60,359 nt of DNA from Streptomyces sp. UNOB3_S3 (GCF_020740895.1 NZ_JAILXP010000003.1:1-60359), one strand, 5' to 3'; shown: positions 7,571-16,378, counted from the stretch's first letter. Program-made: numbers and translations. The notes: a model not told the origin generated them from the letters alone.

Positions 7571-8806
7571 ATGACTTCGACCTTCCTCTCCCGCCGGGCC
7601 CTCGTGGGCGCCGCACTGACCGCCGCTCTTCTCGCCGGTGCCGCCGCCCCCGCGGCGTTCGCGGCCGCGCCGCCGTCCAAGGCATCCTCGGTGGCCGATC
7701 CGGCGGCGTCCGCCGTGCCGCCGCTCGACACGGCGGCCCTGCGCGCGGCCATCTCCGACCTGGACCACCCGCAGGCGACGGCCGCGCAGCTGAGGGTCGG
7801 CGGCACGGCCGGCCAGTGGTACGGCACGGCGGGCGTGGCGGACAGAAGGACGGGCGCGCCGGTCCGGGCGAACGACACCTTCCGGGCGGGCAGCATCACG
7901 AAGGTCTTCGTCGCGACGGTGGTGCTCCAGCTGTCGGCGGAGGGCCGGGTGGACCTGGACAAGCCGATCCAGGACTACCTGCCGGGCCTGCTCCCCAAGA
8001 GCTACGCGCCCATCAAGGTCTCGCAGCTCCTCAACCACACCAGCGGCCTGCCGGACGAGAGCGACACGGGCACCCCGAGGGACACCCCGGAGCGGATCCT
8101 GGAGCACCGCTACGACCGGTGGACGCCCAAGAAGATCGTGGCCACCCTGCCCGGCGGCCCGATGAAGTTCACGCCGGGCACGAAGCAGGAGTACCGGGGC
8201 ATGAACTATGTCCTGGCGGCCATGCTGATCGAGAAGGTGACGGGCAAGCCGTACGCCAAGGCGATCGGTGAGCGCGTCCTGCGCCCGCTGGGCCTCCACC
8301 GCACCTCCTTCCCGGGCGACGACCCGAAGATCCACGGCCCGCACGTCCACGGATACCTGGCGATGTCGGACGGCACGCTGAAGGACGCGACGGAGTACGA
8401 CCAGTCCGAGGCCTGGGGCGAGGGCGAGCTGATCTCCACGACGGGCGACCTGGAGCGCTTCATCACGGCGCTGTTCACCCCCGGCAGGCTGCTGCCCAAG
8501 GCGACGCTGGACAAGATGTTCGCGCTGCCGGGCGCCGATGTGCGGATGGTGGACGGATCCCCGGCCTCCTACAGCATGGGTCTCCAGACCGTGACGATGA
8601 ACGGTGTGACCCTGTGGGGCAAGACGGGGGAGCGGTACGGCTACAACTCGGCGGTGGTCGCGACGCGGGACCTCCGGCGCACGGCGGTGTACTCCTGGAC
8701 CCCCACGCACCGGGACAAGACCCAGATGGCGATGGTGCTGCGCATAGCGGACGCGGTCACCGAGCCGGCGCCGCGTCCGGCCGGTCAGGCGGTCAGCGCG
8801 GGGTAG
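7571..8806 (+). CDS. Secreted serine hydrolase, beta-lactamase class C / DD-carboxypeptidase family
   Basis: The product is 411 aa from the ATG at 7571; an ATG at 7562 adds three residues. The signal peptide has an arginine pair (SRRALVGAALTAALLAG) and an AFA-A cleavage region, so it is exported by Sec or Tat. The active-site SxxK is in AGSITKVFVA, where serine is the nucleophile, and the KTG triad is in LWGKTGERYGY. The second motif, normally YxN (as in YSN), reads YRG in the aligned place (EYRGMNYVLAAML). That may alter or abolish peptidase activity. Likely roles are D-Ala-D-Ala carboxypeptidase or esterase outside the cell. Its last 22 bases overlap the convergent ene-reductase gene. Confidence 0.85.
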   Translation: MTSTFLSRRALVGAALTAALLAGAAAPAAFAAAPPSKASSVADPAASAVPPLDTAALRAAISDLDHPQATAAQLRVGGTAGQWYGTAGVADRRTGAPVRANDTFRAGSITKVFVATVVLQLSAEGRVDLDKPIQDYLPGLLPKSYAPIKVSQLLNHTSGLPDESDTGTPRDTPERILEHRYDRWTPKKIVATLPGGPMKFTPGTKQEYRGMNYVLAAMLIEKVTGKPYAKAIGERVLRPLGLHRTSFPGDDPKIHGPHVHGYLAMSDGTLKDATEYDQSEAWGEGELISTTGDLERFITALFTPGRLLPKATLDKMFALPGADVRMVDGSPASYSMGLQTVTMNGVTLWGKTGERYGYNSAVVATRDLRRTAVYSWTPTHRDKTQMAMVLRIADAVTEPAPRPAGQAVSAG

Positions 8807-9885
8807 TCGGTGTATCCGGTGGCCCCTCCCACGTACATCGTGTACTTCTCACGCACCGGGTTGAGGGGCGCTCCGGTGCGCAGTCGGGCGACGAGGTCGG
8901 GGTTGGCGATGAACGCGCGGCCCAGCGAGACCAGGTCGGCTCCCGCGGCCAGCAGGCGTTCCCCGGCGGCCAGTCCGCCGTCGGCGGGCAGCGGGTCCGG
9001 CCATCCCAGGGCGGGGTTGGCCATGAGGGTGCCGGGCCAGAGGTCGCGGAGGGTGGTGAAGAGGGTGTCGGCGGGGTCGGCGAACTCGATGTGCAGATAG
9101 GCCGGGGCGATGTCCGCCAGGGCGTCGACGAGCGCCGGGTAGAGCTGCTTGGTGTCGCCTTCCTCGATGCCGTTGACGGTGTTGGCCGGGGAGATCCGCA
9201 CGCCCACCCTGTCGGGGCCTATCGCGTCGGCCACGGCGCGGGTCACCTCCACCGCGAAGCGGATGCGGTTCGCCACCGTGCCGCCGTAGGCGTCCGTGCG
9301 GTGGTTGGTGTTGCGCGCCATGAACTGGTGGAGGAGCTGACCGTTGGCGGCGTGCACCTCCACCCCGTCGAAGCCCGCCGCCATGGCGTTGCGGGCGGCC
9401 CGGGCGAAGTCGGCCACCGTGGACCGGATGTCCTGTGCGGTCATCTCGCGCGGCACGACGGAGGGCCGGCGGCCGTCGGGGGTGTGGATCGTCTCGGGCA
9501 GCGGGACGGGGGAGGGGGCGAGCGGCACCAGCCCGCTGTTGAGCGGGTGGCCGACCCGGCCTCCGTGCTGGAGCTGGAGGAACATCCTCCCGCCTGCCGA
9601 GCGCACCGCCTCGGTCACGTGCCGCCATCCGGCCACATGGGCCTCGTTGTGGATCGCGGGGATGTTGGGGTACGTGCGGCCCACGGCGTTCGGCGTGGTG
9701 CCCTCGGCGATGATCAGGCCTGCCGAGGCCCGCTGGGCGTAGTAGGTGGCCATCAGGGCCCCGGGGACACCGTCGGCTCCGGCCCGGTTCCTGGTGAGCG
9801 GTGCCATGACCAGGCGGTTGGTCAGGTGGAGCGGGCCGAGGCGGGTGGGCTGGAAGAGGGCGGGGCGTACGGTCGTCTGCGTCAT
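8785..9885 (-). CDS. Old Yellow Enzyme family alkene reductase
   Basis: The product is 366 aa, the normal length for NemA/OYE-type flavoproteins, from the ATG at 9885 (MTQTTVRPALFQPTRLGPL). FMN- and substrate-binding signatures are present: NRLVMAPLTRNRA, IIAEGTTPN, QLQHGGRVGHP, FDGVEVHAANGQLLHQF (with the HxxN pair that binds the carbonyl), and ADLVSLGRAFIANPDL. These enzymes use NADPH to reduce activated C=C bonds, quinones or nitro compounds in the cytoplasm. It is divergent from a MerR-type regulator 82 bp away, the usual arrangement for an electrophile-inducible reductase. Confidence 0.92.
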   Translation of the reverse strand: MTQTTVRPALFQPTRLGPLHLTNRLVMAPLTRNRAGADGVPGALMATYYAQRASAGLIIAEGTTPNAVGRTYPNIPAIHNEAHVAGWRHVTEAVRSAGGRMFLQLQHGGRVGHPLNSGLVPLAPSPVPLPETIHTPDGRRPSVVPREMTAQDIRSTVADFARAARNAMAAGFDGVEVHAANGQLLHQFMARNTNHRTDAYGGTVANRIRFAVEVTRAVADAIGPDRVGVRISPANTVNGIEEGDTKQLYPALVDALADIAPAYLHIEFADPADTLFTTLRDLWPGTLMANPALGWPDPLPADGGLAAGERLLAAGADLVSLGRAFIANPDLVARLRTGAPLNPVREKYTMYVGGATGYTDYPALTA

Positions 9886-9966
9886 GCCCGTACGGTAGGA
9901 ACTGACACCGGTGTCAGGTTCAAGTCCGGGCGGGCGTGCCCGGACGCCATGGGGCGAGGGGGAACG

Positions 9967-10332
9967 GTGCGGATCGGGGAACTGGCCGAGCGCACGGGAG
10001 TGAGCGAACGCTCGCTGCGCTACTACGAGAAGCAGGGCCTGCTGACCGCCGAGCGCACGCCCGGTGGCCACCGCGAGTTCGGCGAGTGGGCCGTCGACCG
10101 GGTCATCCGCGTTCAGGCCCTCTTCGCCGCCGGCCTGAACAGCGCGAAGATCGGCGAACTGCTCCCCTGTATGCGCGACGTGGACGGCGGGCCGTCCGCG
10201 CTGGCGACCGAGCGGCTCGTCGGCGAGCTCGCCAGGGAGCGCGAGCGGATAGACCGGCTGATCATGGATCTGGTCCGTTCCCGGGACGTCCTGGACGAGG
10301 CGATCGACCTGGCCTCCCGGTCGCGGGCGTGA
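9967..10332 (+). CDS. MerR family transcriptional regulator
   Basis: The product is 121 aa. The GTG at 9967 follows GAGGGGGAA at 9956-9964; an ATG at 9949 is in frame but lies within that ribosome binding site. The N-terminal MerR helix-turn-helix is canonical (RIGELAERTGVSERSLRYYEKQGLL), followed by the wing (RTPGGHREFGEWAVDR) and a C-terminal coiled coil (LARERERIDRLIMDLVRSRDVLDEAI). There is no cysteine-rich metal-binding loop, only a single Cys (LLPCMRD) near the position used by electrophile- or drug-sensing members. It probably controls the divergent Old Yellow Enzyme gene. Confidence 0.88.
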   Translation: MRIGELAERTGVSERSLRYYEKQGLLTAERTPGGHREFGEWAVDRVIRVQALFAAGLNSAKIGELLPCMRDVDGGPSALATERLVGELARERERIDRLIMDLVRSRDVLDEAIDLASRSRA

Positions 10333-10362
10333 GCCGTGTCTCACCGCGCCCGGGCCACTTGC

Positions 10363-10382
10363 CTATGAAACGAGTTGCATAG
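10363..10382. promoter_or_regulatory. Candidate PadR operator
   Basis: CTATGAAAC (10363-10371) and GTTGCATAG (10374-10382) form a 9-bp inverted repeat with one mismatched pair and a 2-nt centre. The ATG/CAT halves about 10 bp apart match the operator style of PadR proteins. It lies 12 bp before the PadR start codon, consistent with autorepression. Confidence 0.6.
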
Positions 10383-10394
10383 AGGATCCGCGGT

Positions 10395-10994
10395 ATGGCG
10401 CTCGAGCACGCGATCCTCGTCTCTCTGCTGGAGAAGCCGGGTTCCGGCTATGAGCTCGCCCGGCGATTCGACCGGTCCATCGGCTACTTCTGGACCGCCA
10501 CCCACCAGCAGATCTACCGCGTCCTCAAACGGATGGAGGGCGACGGCTGGGTCGATGTCCATGAGGTGGCACAGCAGGGCAAGCCGGACAAGAAGCACTA
10601 TTCGGTGGCCGCTGCCGGGCGGGCCGTCCTCTCCGACTGGCTCCACGAGCCCATCGAACCCGAGAGCGTCCGGCACGACCTCGCCGTGAAGATCCGGGGC
10701 GCCGCCTTCGACGACCCGGCCGCCCTGATCCGCCAGGTCGAGCGGTACCACCAGGTGCACTCCGAACGGCTGACGCACTACCTCGCGGGCGAGCTGCGCG
10801 ATTTCACCGGGCCCGACGCGCCCGCCGCATCCGGACCGGACGCGATGCGGGAGCTCCAGCACGTCGTGCTGCGAGGTGGCATCGCGTACGAGCGGATGAC
10901 CCTCGCCTGGCTCGACGACGTCCTCGCCACCCTCCACCGCATCCAGGCGACACGCGCCACCGGATCGCGGGCCGGCGAACGCCCCAGCCCCTGA
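10395..10994 (+). CDS. PadR family transcriptional regulator
   Basis: The product is 199 aa, a long PadR with the Vir_act_alpha_C-type C-terminal domain. The N-terminal winged helix shows MALEHAILVSLLEKPGSGYELARRF and then QQIYRVLKRMEGDGWV. The wing carries GKPDKKHYSVAAAGR. The C-terminal helices (LIRQVERYHQVHSERL and RGGIAYERMTLAWLDDVLATL) mediate dimerisation. It lies 47 bp upstream of an acyl-CoA dehydrogenase gene on the same strand, so it is probably the repressor of that short operon and of itself through the palindrome at 10363-10382. Confidence 0.9.
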   Translation: MALEHAILVSLLEKPGSGYELARRFDRSIGYFWTATHQQIYRVLKRMEGDGWVDVHEVAQQGKPDKKHYSVAAAGRAVLSDWLHEPIEPESVRHDLAVKIRGAAFDDPAALIRQVERYHQVHSERLTHYLAGELRDFTGPDAPAASGPDAMRELQHVVLRGGIAYERMTLAWLDDVLATLHRIQATRATGSRAGERPSP

Positions 10995-11041
10995 CCTACC
11001 GAACCGTTCCCCCCGACTCCGAGCCGGAAAGGCGGACAACC

Positions 11042-12763
11042 ATGGCCGACCCGCTTCTCTTCAACCCGCGCACCTACGACCCCGCGCACTTCGACCCCGA
11101 GACCCGCAGGCTGCTGCGCGCCACCGTCGACTGGTTCGAGACCCGCGGCAAGCGCAAGCTCATCGAGGACTACCGCTCCCGCGCCTGGCTGGCCGACTTC
11201 CTCGAATTCTCCACCAAGGAAGGCCTGTTCGCGACGTTCCTCACCCCCGCCGCGGCCGCCGCCGGCGCCGAGGACAAGCGCTGGGACACCGCCCGCATCG
11301 CCGCCCTCAACGAGATATTCGGCTTCTACGGGCTCGACTACTGGTACGCCTGGCAGGTCACCATCCTCGGCCTCGGCCCCGTCTGGCAGAGCGACAACGC
11401 CGCCGCCCGCACCCGCGCCGCCGAACTGCTCGACCAGGGCGAGGTGTTCGCCTTCGGCCTGTCGGAGAAGACCCACGGCGCCGACATCTACTCGACCGAC
11501 ATGCTGCTGGAGCCCGACGGTGACGGCGGCTTCCGGGCCACCGGTTCCAAGTACTACATCGGCAACGGCAACGCCGCCGGCCTCGTCTCCGTCTTCGGCC
11601 GCCGCACCGACGTCGAGGGCCCCGACGGCTATGTCTTCTTCGCCGCCGACAGCCGCCACGAGGCCTACCACCTCGTCAAGAACGTGGTCGACTCCTCGAA
11701 GTACGTCAGCGAATTCCGCCTCGAGAACTACCCCGTCGCCGCCGACGACGTCCTCCACACCGGCAAGGCCGCCTTCGACGCGGCGCTGAACACCGTCAAC
11801 GTGGGCAAGTTCAACCTCTGCACCGCCTCCATCGGCATCTGCGAGCACGCGATGTACGAGGCCGTCACCCACGCCCACAACCGCATCCTCTACGGCCGTC
11901 CCGTCACCGCCTTCCCGCACGTGCGCCGCGAGCTGACCGACGCCTACGTCCGGCTCGTCGGCATGAAGCTCTTCAGCGACCGCGCCGTCGACTACTTCCG
12001 CACCGCCGGCCCCGACGACCGCCGCTACCTCCTCTTCAACCCCATGACGAAGATGAAGGTGACGACCGAGGGCGAGAAGGTCATCGACCTCATGTGGGAC
12101 GTCATCGCCGCCAAGGGCTTCGAGAAGGACACCTACTTCGCCCAGGCCGCCAGCGAGATCCGCGGCCTGCCGAAGCTCGAGGGCACGGTCCACGTCAACC
12201 TCGCGCTCATCCTGAAGTTCATGCGCAACCACCTTCTGGCCCCCGCCGACTACCCGGCCGTGCCGACCCGGCTCGACGCGGCCGACGACACCTTCCTCTT
12301 CCGGCAGGGGCCGGCCCGGGGCCTTGGCTCGGTGCGCTTCCACGACTGGCGCGCCGCCTACGACGCGTACGCCCACCTGCCGAACGTGGCCCGCTTCCGG
12401 GAGCAGGCCGACGCCCTGTGCGCGTTCGTCACCACGGCCGCCCCCGGCGAGGAGCAGAGCCGCGACCTCGACCTGCTCCTGGCCGTCGGCCAGCTCTTCG
12501 CCCTGGTCGTCCACGGCCAGCTGATCCTTGAGCAGGCCGCCCTCACCGGGACCGAGGAGGACGTCCTGGACGAGCTGTTCGCCGTCCTCGTCCGCGACTA
12601 CTCCGCCCACGCCGTCGAGCTGCACGGCAAGGACTCCGCCACCGAGGAGCAGCAGGACTGGGCCCTCGGCGCGGTCCGCCGCCCGGTCGTCGACGCGGAC
12701 CGCTCGGCACGCGTCTGGGAGCGCGTCGAAGCGCTGTCGGGCGCGTACGAGATGGCCCCGTAA
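11042..12763 (+). CDS. Acyl-CoA dehydrogenase family protein
   Basis: The product is 573 aa from the ATG at 11042 (GGAAAGG upstream), longer than the typical 380-aa enzyme. It has N-terminal helical, central beta-barrel (FAFGLSEKTHGADIYSTDM, FRATGSKYYIGNGNAAGLV) and FAD-binding C-terminal regions (NRILYGRPVTAFPHVRREL, VIDLMWDVIAAKGFEKD). An extra C-terminal helical domain extends past residue 400. The family oxidises acyl-CoA alpha-beta bonds with FAD; the substrate is unknown. It follows a PadR regulator and is convergent with an acyl-CoA ligase, a possible source of its substrate. Its stop lies at the start of a small GTAACCC repeat and a strong terminator. Confidence 0.88.
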   Translation: MADPLLFNPRTYDPAHFDPETRRLLRATVDWFETRGKRKLIEDYRSRAWLADFLEFSTKEGLFATFLTPAAAAAGAEDKRWDTARIAALNEIFGFYGLDYWYAWQVTILGLGPVWQSDNAAARTRAAELLDQGEVFAFGLSEKTHGADIYSTDMLLEPDGDGGFRATGSKYYIGNGNAAGLVSVFGRRTDVEGPDGYVFFAADSRHEAYHLVKNVVDSSKYVSEFRLENYPVAADDVLHTGKAAFDAALNTVNVGKFNLCTASIGICEHAMYEAVTHAHNRILYGRPVTAFPHVRRELTDAYVRLVGMKLFSDRAVDYFRTAGPDDRRYLLFNPMTKMKVTTEGEKVIDLMWDVIAAKGFEKDTYFAQAASEIRGLPKLEGTVHVNLALILKFMRNHLLAPADYPAVPTRLDAADDTFLFRQGPARGLGSVRFHDWRAAYDAYAHLPNVARFREQADALCAFVTTAAPGEEQSRDLDLLLAVGQLFALVVHGQLILEQAALTGTEEDVLDELFAVLVRDYSAHAVELHGKDSATEEQQDWALGAVRRPVVDADRSARVWERVEALSGAYEMAP

Positions 12764-12766
12764 CCC

Positions 12767-12794
12767 GTAACCCGTAAGGCGTAACCCGTAAGGC
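12767..12794. repeat. Tandem 14-bp repeat
   Basis: GTAACCCGTAAGGC occurs twice without spacing at 12767-12780 and 12781-12794, preceded by a partial TAACCC unit that includes the stop codon of the dehydrogenase. It may have arisen by slippage. No function is evident. Confidence 0.7.
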
Positions 12795-12802
12795 GTGCGC
12801 GA

Positions 12803-12832
12803 GCCGGGGGAAGCGGCACGGCTTCCCCCGGC
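12803..12832. terminator. Bidirectional hairpin terminator
   Basis: GCCGGGGGAAGC at 12803-12814 and GCTTCCCCCGGC at 12821-12832 form a perfect 12-bp stem with a 6-nt loop. It sits between the convergent acyl-CoA dehydrogenase and acyl-CoA ligase genes and can serve both. Confidence 0.8.
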
Positions 12833-12844
12833 CGCTGTGGGCCG

Positions 12845-14389
12845 TCACACCCCCAGCGTGGCGCGCAACAGCGCCTTGTCGGGCTTGCCCGCCGACGTCA
12901 GCGGGATGTCGGGCAGAACATGGAGCGCCTCGGGCGCGTACATGCGGCCCTTCCGGTCGGTGACGAAGGCACGGATCTCGTCCAGACCGGGGGAGTGACC
13001 GGGCGCCGGGACGACGGCGGCGTGGACGTGCTCCACCGACTCCTCGTCCCGGGTGCCGAAGACCGCGCACCGGGCGACGGCCGGGTGGGACAGGAGCAGC
13101 TCCTCCAGCTCCGTGGGGTAGACGTGGCCGCCGACCACGATGACGATGTCCTTGAGGCGGTCGACGACGAACAGATAGCCGTCCTCGTCGAGATAGCCGA
13201 TGTCCCCGGTGCGCAGCCAGCCGTCCCGCAGGACCTCGGCGGTGAGCCCGGGCTGCTTCCAGTAGCCGGGCATGATCCCCGGGGACCGCACCTGCACCTC
13301 GCCCTCCTCGCCCGCCGGGAGGGTCCGGCCGTCGCCGTCGCGGACGGCCACCTCGACCCAGGGCAGTGGCCGGCCGGCGGTGATCCGGCCGCCGCGCCCG
13401 GTCACCGCGTGGTCGGGCGGGCGCGCCTCGGCGATGGCGGGGACCTCCGTCTGGCCGTACCAGCCGTAGAGGATCGGCCCGAAGACGTCGATGGCCCGGC
13501 GCAGACGGACGGCCGAGGCGGGGGAGCCGCCATAGGTGATCCGGCCGAGGCTCGACAGATCGGCCTTGGCCAGCCCCGGGTCGTCGAGCAGCCGGTACAG
13601 AAGCGGCGGCAGCAGCCACATGTGGGTGATCCGCTCGCGCTCGATCGTCGTGAGGACGTCGCCCGGGTCGAAGGCGCGCCGCAGGACGGCTGAGCCGCCG
13701 TGCATCAGGGCGCTGTCGGTGAGCGGGCCGGAGAGCCGGGCGAGCGGGGTGCAGGCGAGGTAGCGGGGCGGGTCGCCCGCGCCGGGGACCGGGTGCTCCA
13801 GCCCCTGGCGGTACGGGCCGTGAGTGGCGGGGACGCCCTTGGGGATGCCGGTGGTGCCGCCCGTGAACGTGATGGACATGTCGTCCTCGGGCGCGACCCC
13901 GGACGTGAACGGTGCCGGTGCGCGCCGGGAGGCCGCCGCCAGGACGTCCTCGCCGAAGGGGCTGGCGCCCAGGCCGAGCAGGGCGGGGACGCCGTCCGGT
14001 CCGGTGATGGACAGCAGCTCCTCGGCCGCCGCGTGTCTGGTGCCGTCGACGAGCAGCAGCGTGGTGTCCACGACGCCCGCGATCCGGGCGAGCACCGCGG
14101 GGGCCATGCCCTCGTAGAGGTGGACCACCCGGGCGCCCGCGAGGTGCGCCGCGTAGCGCGCGACGAGCGATTCCGGGGTGTTGCCGGTGAGCAGGGACAC
14201 GGTCGCGCCCCGGCCGACGCCCCGTTCGGCCAGCTCCCGCGCCAGCCGGTACGTGCTGTCGCGCAGCGCGCCGGCGGTGACGCGCCGCCCGTCGGCCGCC
14301 ACCAGGGCGGTCCGGTCCGGGGTGCGCGCCAGCACGTCGAGGATCGCCGTGGGGTAGCAGACGAATGGGGCGGGACGGTGTTCGCTCAT
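12845..14389 (-). CDS. AMP-binding acyl-CoA ligase / synthetase
   Basis: The product is 514 aa, the usual size for an ANL-superfamily ligase. The phosphate-binding P-loop (SITFTGGTTGIPKGVPATH) is at about residues 170-188. The YGWYGQTEVP segment is the A5-type motif, LRTGDIGYLDEDGYLFVVDR is the A7/A8 region with the ribose-binding aspartate and hinge, and GKPDKALLRATL carries the catalytic A10 lysine. The enzyme would activate a carboxylic acid with ATP and probably transfer it to CoA. It is convergent with the acyl-CoA dehydrogenase, so the two could act on one substrate. The start ATG lies at 14389. Confidence 0.88.
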   Translation of the reverse strand: MSEHRPAPFVCYPTAILDVLARTPDRTALVAADGRRVTAGALRDSTYRLARELAERGVGRGATVSLLTGNTPESLVARYAAHLAGARVVHLYEGMAPAVLARIAGVVDTTLLLVDGTRHAAAEELLSITGPDGVPALLGLGASPFGEDVLAAASRRAPAPFTSGVAPEDDMSITFTGGTTGIPKGVPATHGPYRQGLEHPVPGAGDPPRYLACTPLARLSGPLTDSALMHGGSAVLRRAFDPGDVLTTIERERITHMWLLPPLLYRLLDDPGLAKADLSSLGRITYGGSPASAVRLRRAIDVFGPILYGWYGQTEVPAIAEARPPDHAVTGRGGRITAGRPLPWVEVAVRDGDGRTLPAGEEGEVQVRSPGIMPGYWKQPGLTAEVLRDGWLRTGDIGYLDEDGYLFVVDRLKDIVIVVGGHVYPTELEELLLSHPAVARCAVFGTRDEESVEHVHAAVVPAPGHSPGLDEIRAFVTDRKGRMYAPEALHVLPDIPLTSAGKPDKALLRATLGV

Positions 14390-14535
14390 GTACGGCTCCC
14401 CTCGGAGGAGTTGCCCGTCCAGTCTGCCCTCGGGCCGACGGGCCCGACAGGGAGTCCACGACGATGTCCCCTCCAGGGCTTACCGCCCGATTGTCCCGGC
14501 CGGCTCCGGGAAGTCCCGCAGCGTCTGCCCGTGCT

Positions 14536-14632
14536 GATGCCGATCTCCTCGTAGTGCCGCAGAGTCCGGGCCGTCAGCCCCGGCATCCGGGCGATCTCCG
14601 CGATCGGCCAGGCCGTTCCGTCGCCCCCTCAT
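14536..14632 (-). pseudogene. Remnant of a TipA-like MerR regulator
   Basis: Reading minus from 14610, the frame gives WPIAEIARMPGL and then TARTLRHYEEIGI, the MerR helix-turn-helix signature, and then loses similarity. The plausible start ATG at 14632 is in a different frame, so a frameshift lies between 14610 and 14632 and the rest of the gene is gone. A perfect dyad at 14683-14705 upstream may be its former operator. Confidence 0.6.
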
Positions 14633-14682
14633 GAACGCCCCCTGTGGGGCGGAGGCGTTCTCCGTCCCTGATGAGAACGGTA

Positions 14683-14705
14683 GAAGCTGCCGTTGCGGCA
14701 GCTTC
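14683..14705. promoter_or_regulatory. Perfect 9-bp dyad upstream of the MerR remnant
   Basis: GAAGCTGCC (14683-14691) and GGCAGCTTC (14697-14705) are exact reverse complements around GTTGC. MerR proteins bind such dyads inside promoters, so this may be the orphan operator of the broken MerR gene. It lies 62 bp before the amidase start and could also be a leader hairpin. Confidence 0.45.
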
Positions 14706-14766
14706 GAGTCCGGGTTCACGGTAGGCACCCTTGCGGGGGATCCCGGCGTGTAGTCGGCTACCCCAC

Positions 14767-16359
14767 ATGACGAAGAGGAGCACCATCGCTCTGGTCGCCG
14801 CGCTGGTCGCGGGATTTCTCATGACGGGCGTGCCGCATCCGCGCGCGGACGCCGCCGGACCGGGCTCCGGCAGCGCGTTCCCACCGGCCGGACCGCTCCC
14901 GGCACTAGGAGTCGACCTGGACACGGTGACGATCCCGGAGCTTCAGGCCCGTATGGCGGACGGCGCGCTGACCTCGTCCGCGCTGACCGCCGCCTACCTG
15001 CGGCGCATCGAAGCCGTCAACCCCAGGATCAACGCGGTCCTGCGCACCGGCCCGGAAGCCCTCCGGCAGGCGGCCGCCAGCGACGCCAGACACCGGCGCG
15101 GCGAGATCCGCGGCCCGCTCGACGGCATTCCCGTTCTGCTCAAGGACAACGTGGACACCCGCGACATGCCGACCACGGCCGGGTCCCTGGCACTGGCCGG
15201 ACGCCCGCCGCGCGCCGACGCCGAGCTGGTGACCCGGTTGCGTGACGCGGGGGCGGTGACCCTCGGCAAGACCAACCTGTCCGAATGGGCCAACTTCCGT
15301 GCGACGAGACCGACATCAGGGTGGTCGGCGGTGGGAGGACAGACCCGCAACCCGTACGTCCTGGACCGCAACCCGTGCGGATCGTCCTCCGGCTCGGCCG
15401 CCGCGCTCGCCGCCTCGCTGGCGCAGGTGGCCATCGGCACCGAGACCGACGGCTCCATCGTCTGCCCCGCCGGGATGAACGGGGTGGTGGGCCACAAACC
15501 CAGCCTCGGAATGGTCAGCCAGACGGGCGTGGTGCCGATCTCGGCCGAGCAGGACACCGCCGGGCCCATGGCCCGCAACGTGACGGACGCGGCGCTGACC
15601 CTCGCCGTCCTCAGCGGCGACACCACCCTTCTCGGCCTCCCGGACGAGGCGGCGCGTGCGGGCGGGCTGCGCGGCAAACGCGTCGGCCTGTGGCGGCTGC
15701 CCGCGCTCGGGCCGCAGGTGGACGCCGTGATGACCCGCACGGCGGAGAGGCTCCGCGGCGCGGGAGCGGTGGTCGTCGACGTGACACCGCCGTACCAGCA
15801 GCGGCTCGCCGAGCTCGAGTTCCCGGCGCTGCTGAGCGAGTTCCGCCGGGACATCGACGCCTACCTCGCCACGCGCGACGGTCCGCGCGACCTCGCCGCA
15901 CTGATCGAGTTCAACCGCGCCCACCCCGCGGAGCGCACCTGCTTCGCCGGCCAGGAACTCTTCGAGCAGGCCCTCACCGCGCCCGCCACCACCGACCCGG
16001 CGTACCGGGCCAAGCGCGCCGAGCTGAGGACCCTGTCCCGGCGCTCCATCGACGAGACCATGGCCGCCCACCGGCTCGACGCCATCGCCGCACCGACGAA
16101 CCCGCCCGCCTGGACCACCGACTGCGCGCGGGGCGACAACGACGTCATCCCGTCCTCCACCCCCGCCGCCGTGGCCGGCTATCCCTCACTGTCGGTGCCC
16201 GCCGGATTCGTGAACGAGCTGCCTGTGGGAGTGCTGCTGACGGCCGGCGACCACCAGGACGCCGAGCTGCTGGCGCTGGGGGCCGCGGTGGAGCACCGGC
16301 TGAACGCGTGGCGGGCGCCGCGCTATCTGCCGTCGGTGGGGACCACCGGGGCTCCGTGA
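14767..16359 (+). CDS. Secreted amidase (amidase signature family)
   Basis: The product is 530 aa from the ATG at 14767; no clear ribosome binding site is visible. A signal peptide (TKRSTIALVAALVAGFLM, then a DAA-type cleavage region) directs export. The amidase signature catalytic triad is visible: Lys in IPVLLKDNVDT, the cis-Ser in the glycine/serine-rich loop CGSSSGSAAALA, and the nucleophilic Ser in GTETDGSIVCPAGMNG. The C-terminal part ends with AAVAGYPSLSVPAGFV. It would hydrolyse carboxamides outside the cell; the substrate is not predictable. The family also contains transamidase subunits, but the signal peptide argues for a free hydrolase. Confidence 0.88.
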   Translation: MTKRSTIALVAALVAGFLMTGVPHPRADAAGPGSGSAFPPAGPLPALGVDLDTVTIPELQARMADGALTSSALTAAYLRRIEAVNPRINAVLRTGPEALRQAAASDARHRRGEIRGPLDGIPVLLKDNVDTRDMPTTAGSLALAGRPPRADAELVTRLRDAGAVTLGKTNLSEWANFRATRPTSGWSAVGGQTRNPYVLDRNPCGSSSGSAAALAASLAQVAIGTETDGSIVCPAGMNGVVGHKPSLGMVSQTGVVPISAEQDTAGPMARNVTDAALTLAVLSGDTTLLGLPDEAARAGGLRGKRVGLWRLPALGPQVDAVMTRTAERLRGAGAVVVDVTPPYQQRLAELEFPALLSEFRRDIDAYLATRDGPRDLAALIEFNRAHPAERTCFAGQELFEQALTAPATTDPAYRAKRAELRTLSRRSIDETMAAHRLDAIAAPTNPPAWTTDCARGDNDVIPSSTPAAVAGYPSLSVPAGFVNELPVGVLLTAGDHQDAELLALGAAVEHRLNAWRAPRYLPSVGTTGAP

Positions 16360-16378
16360 CCGGGAGATCGTTGTTCAC

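Noticed and set aside
10778-12625. 615-aa frame antisense to the acyl-CoA dehydrogenase
   Set aside because: It is Gly/Val/Glu-rich with no domain and is fully explained by third-position GC bias of the real gene.
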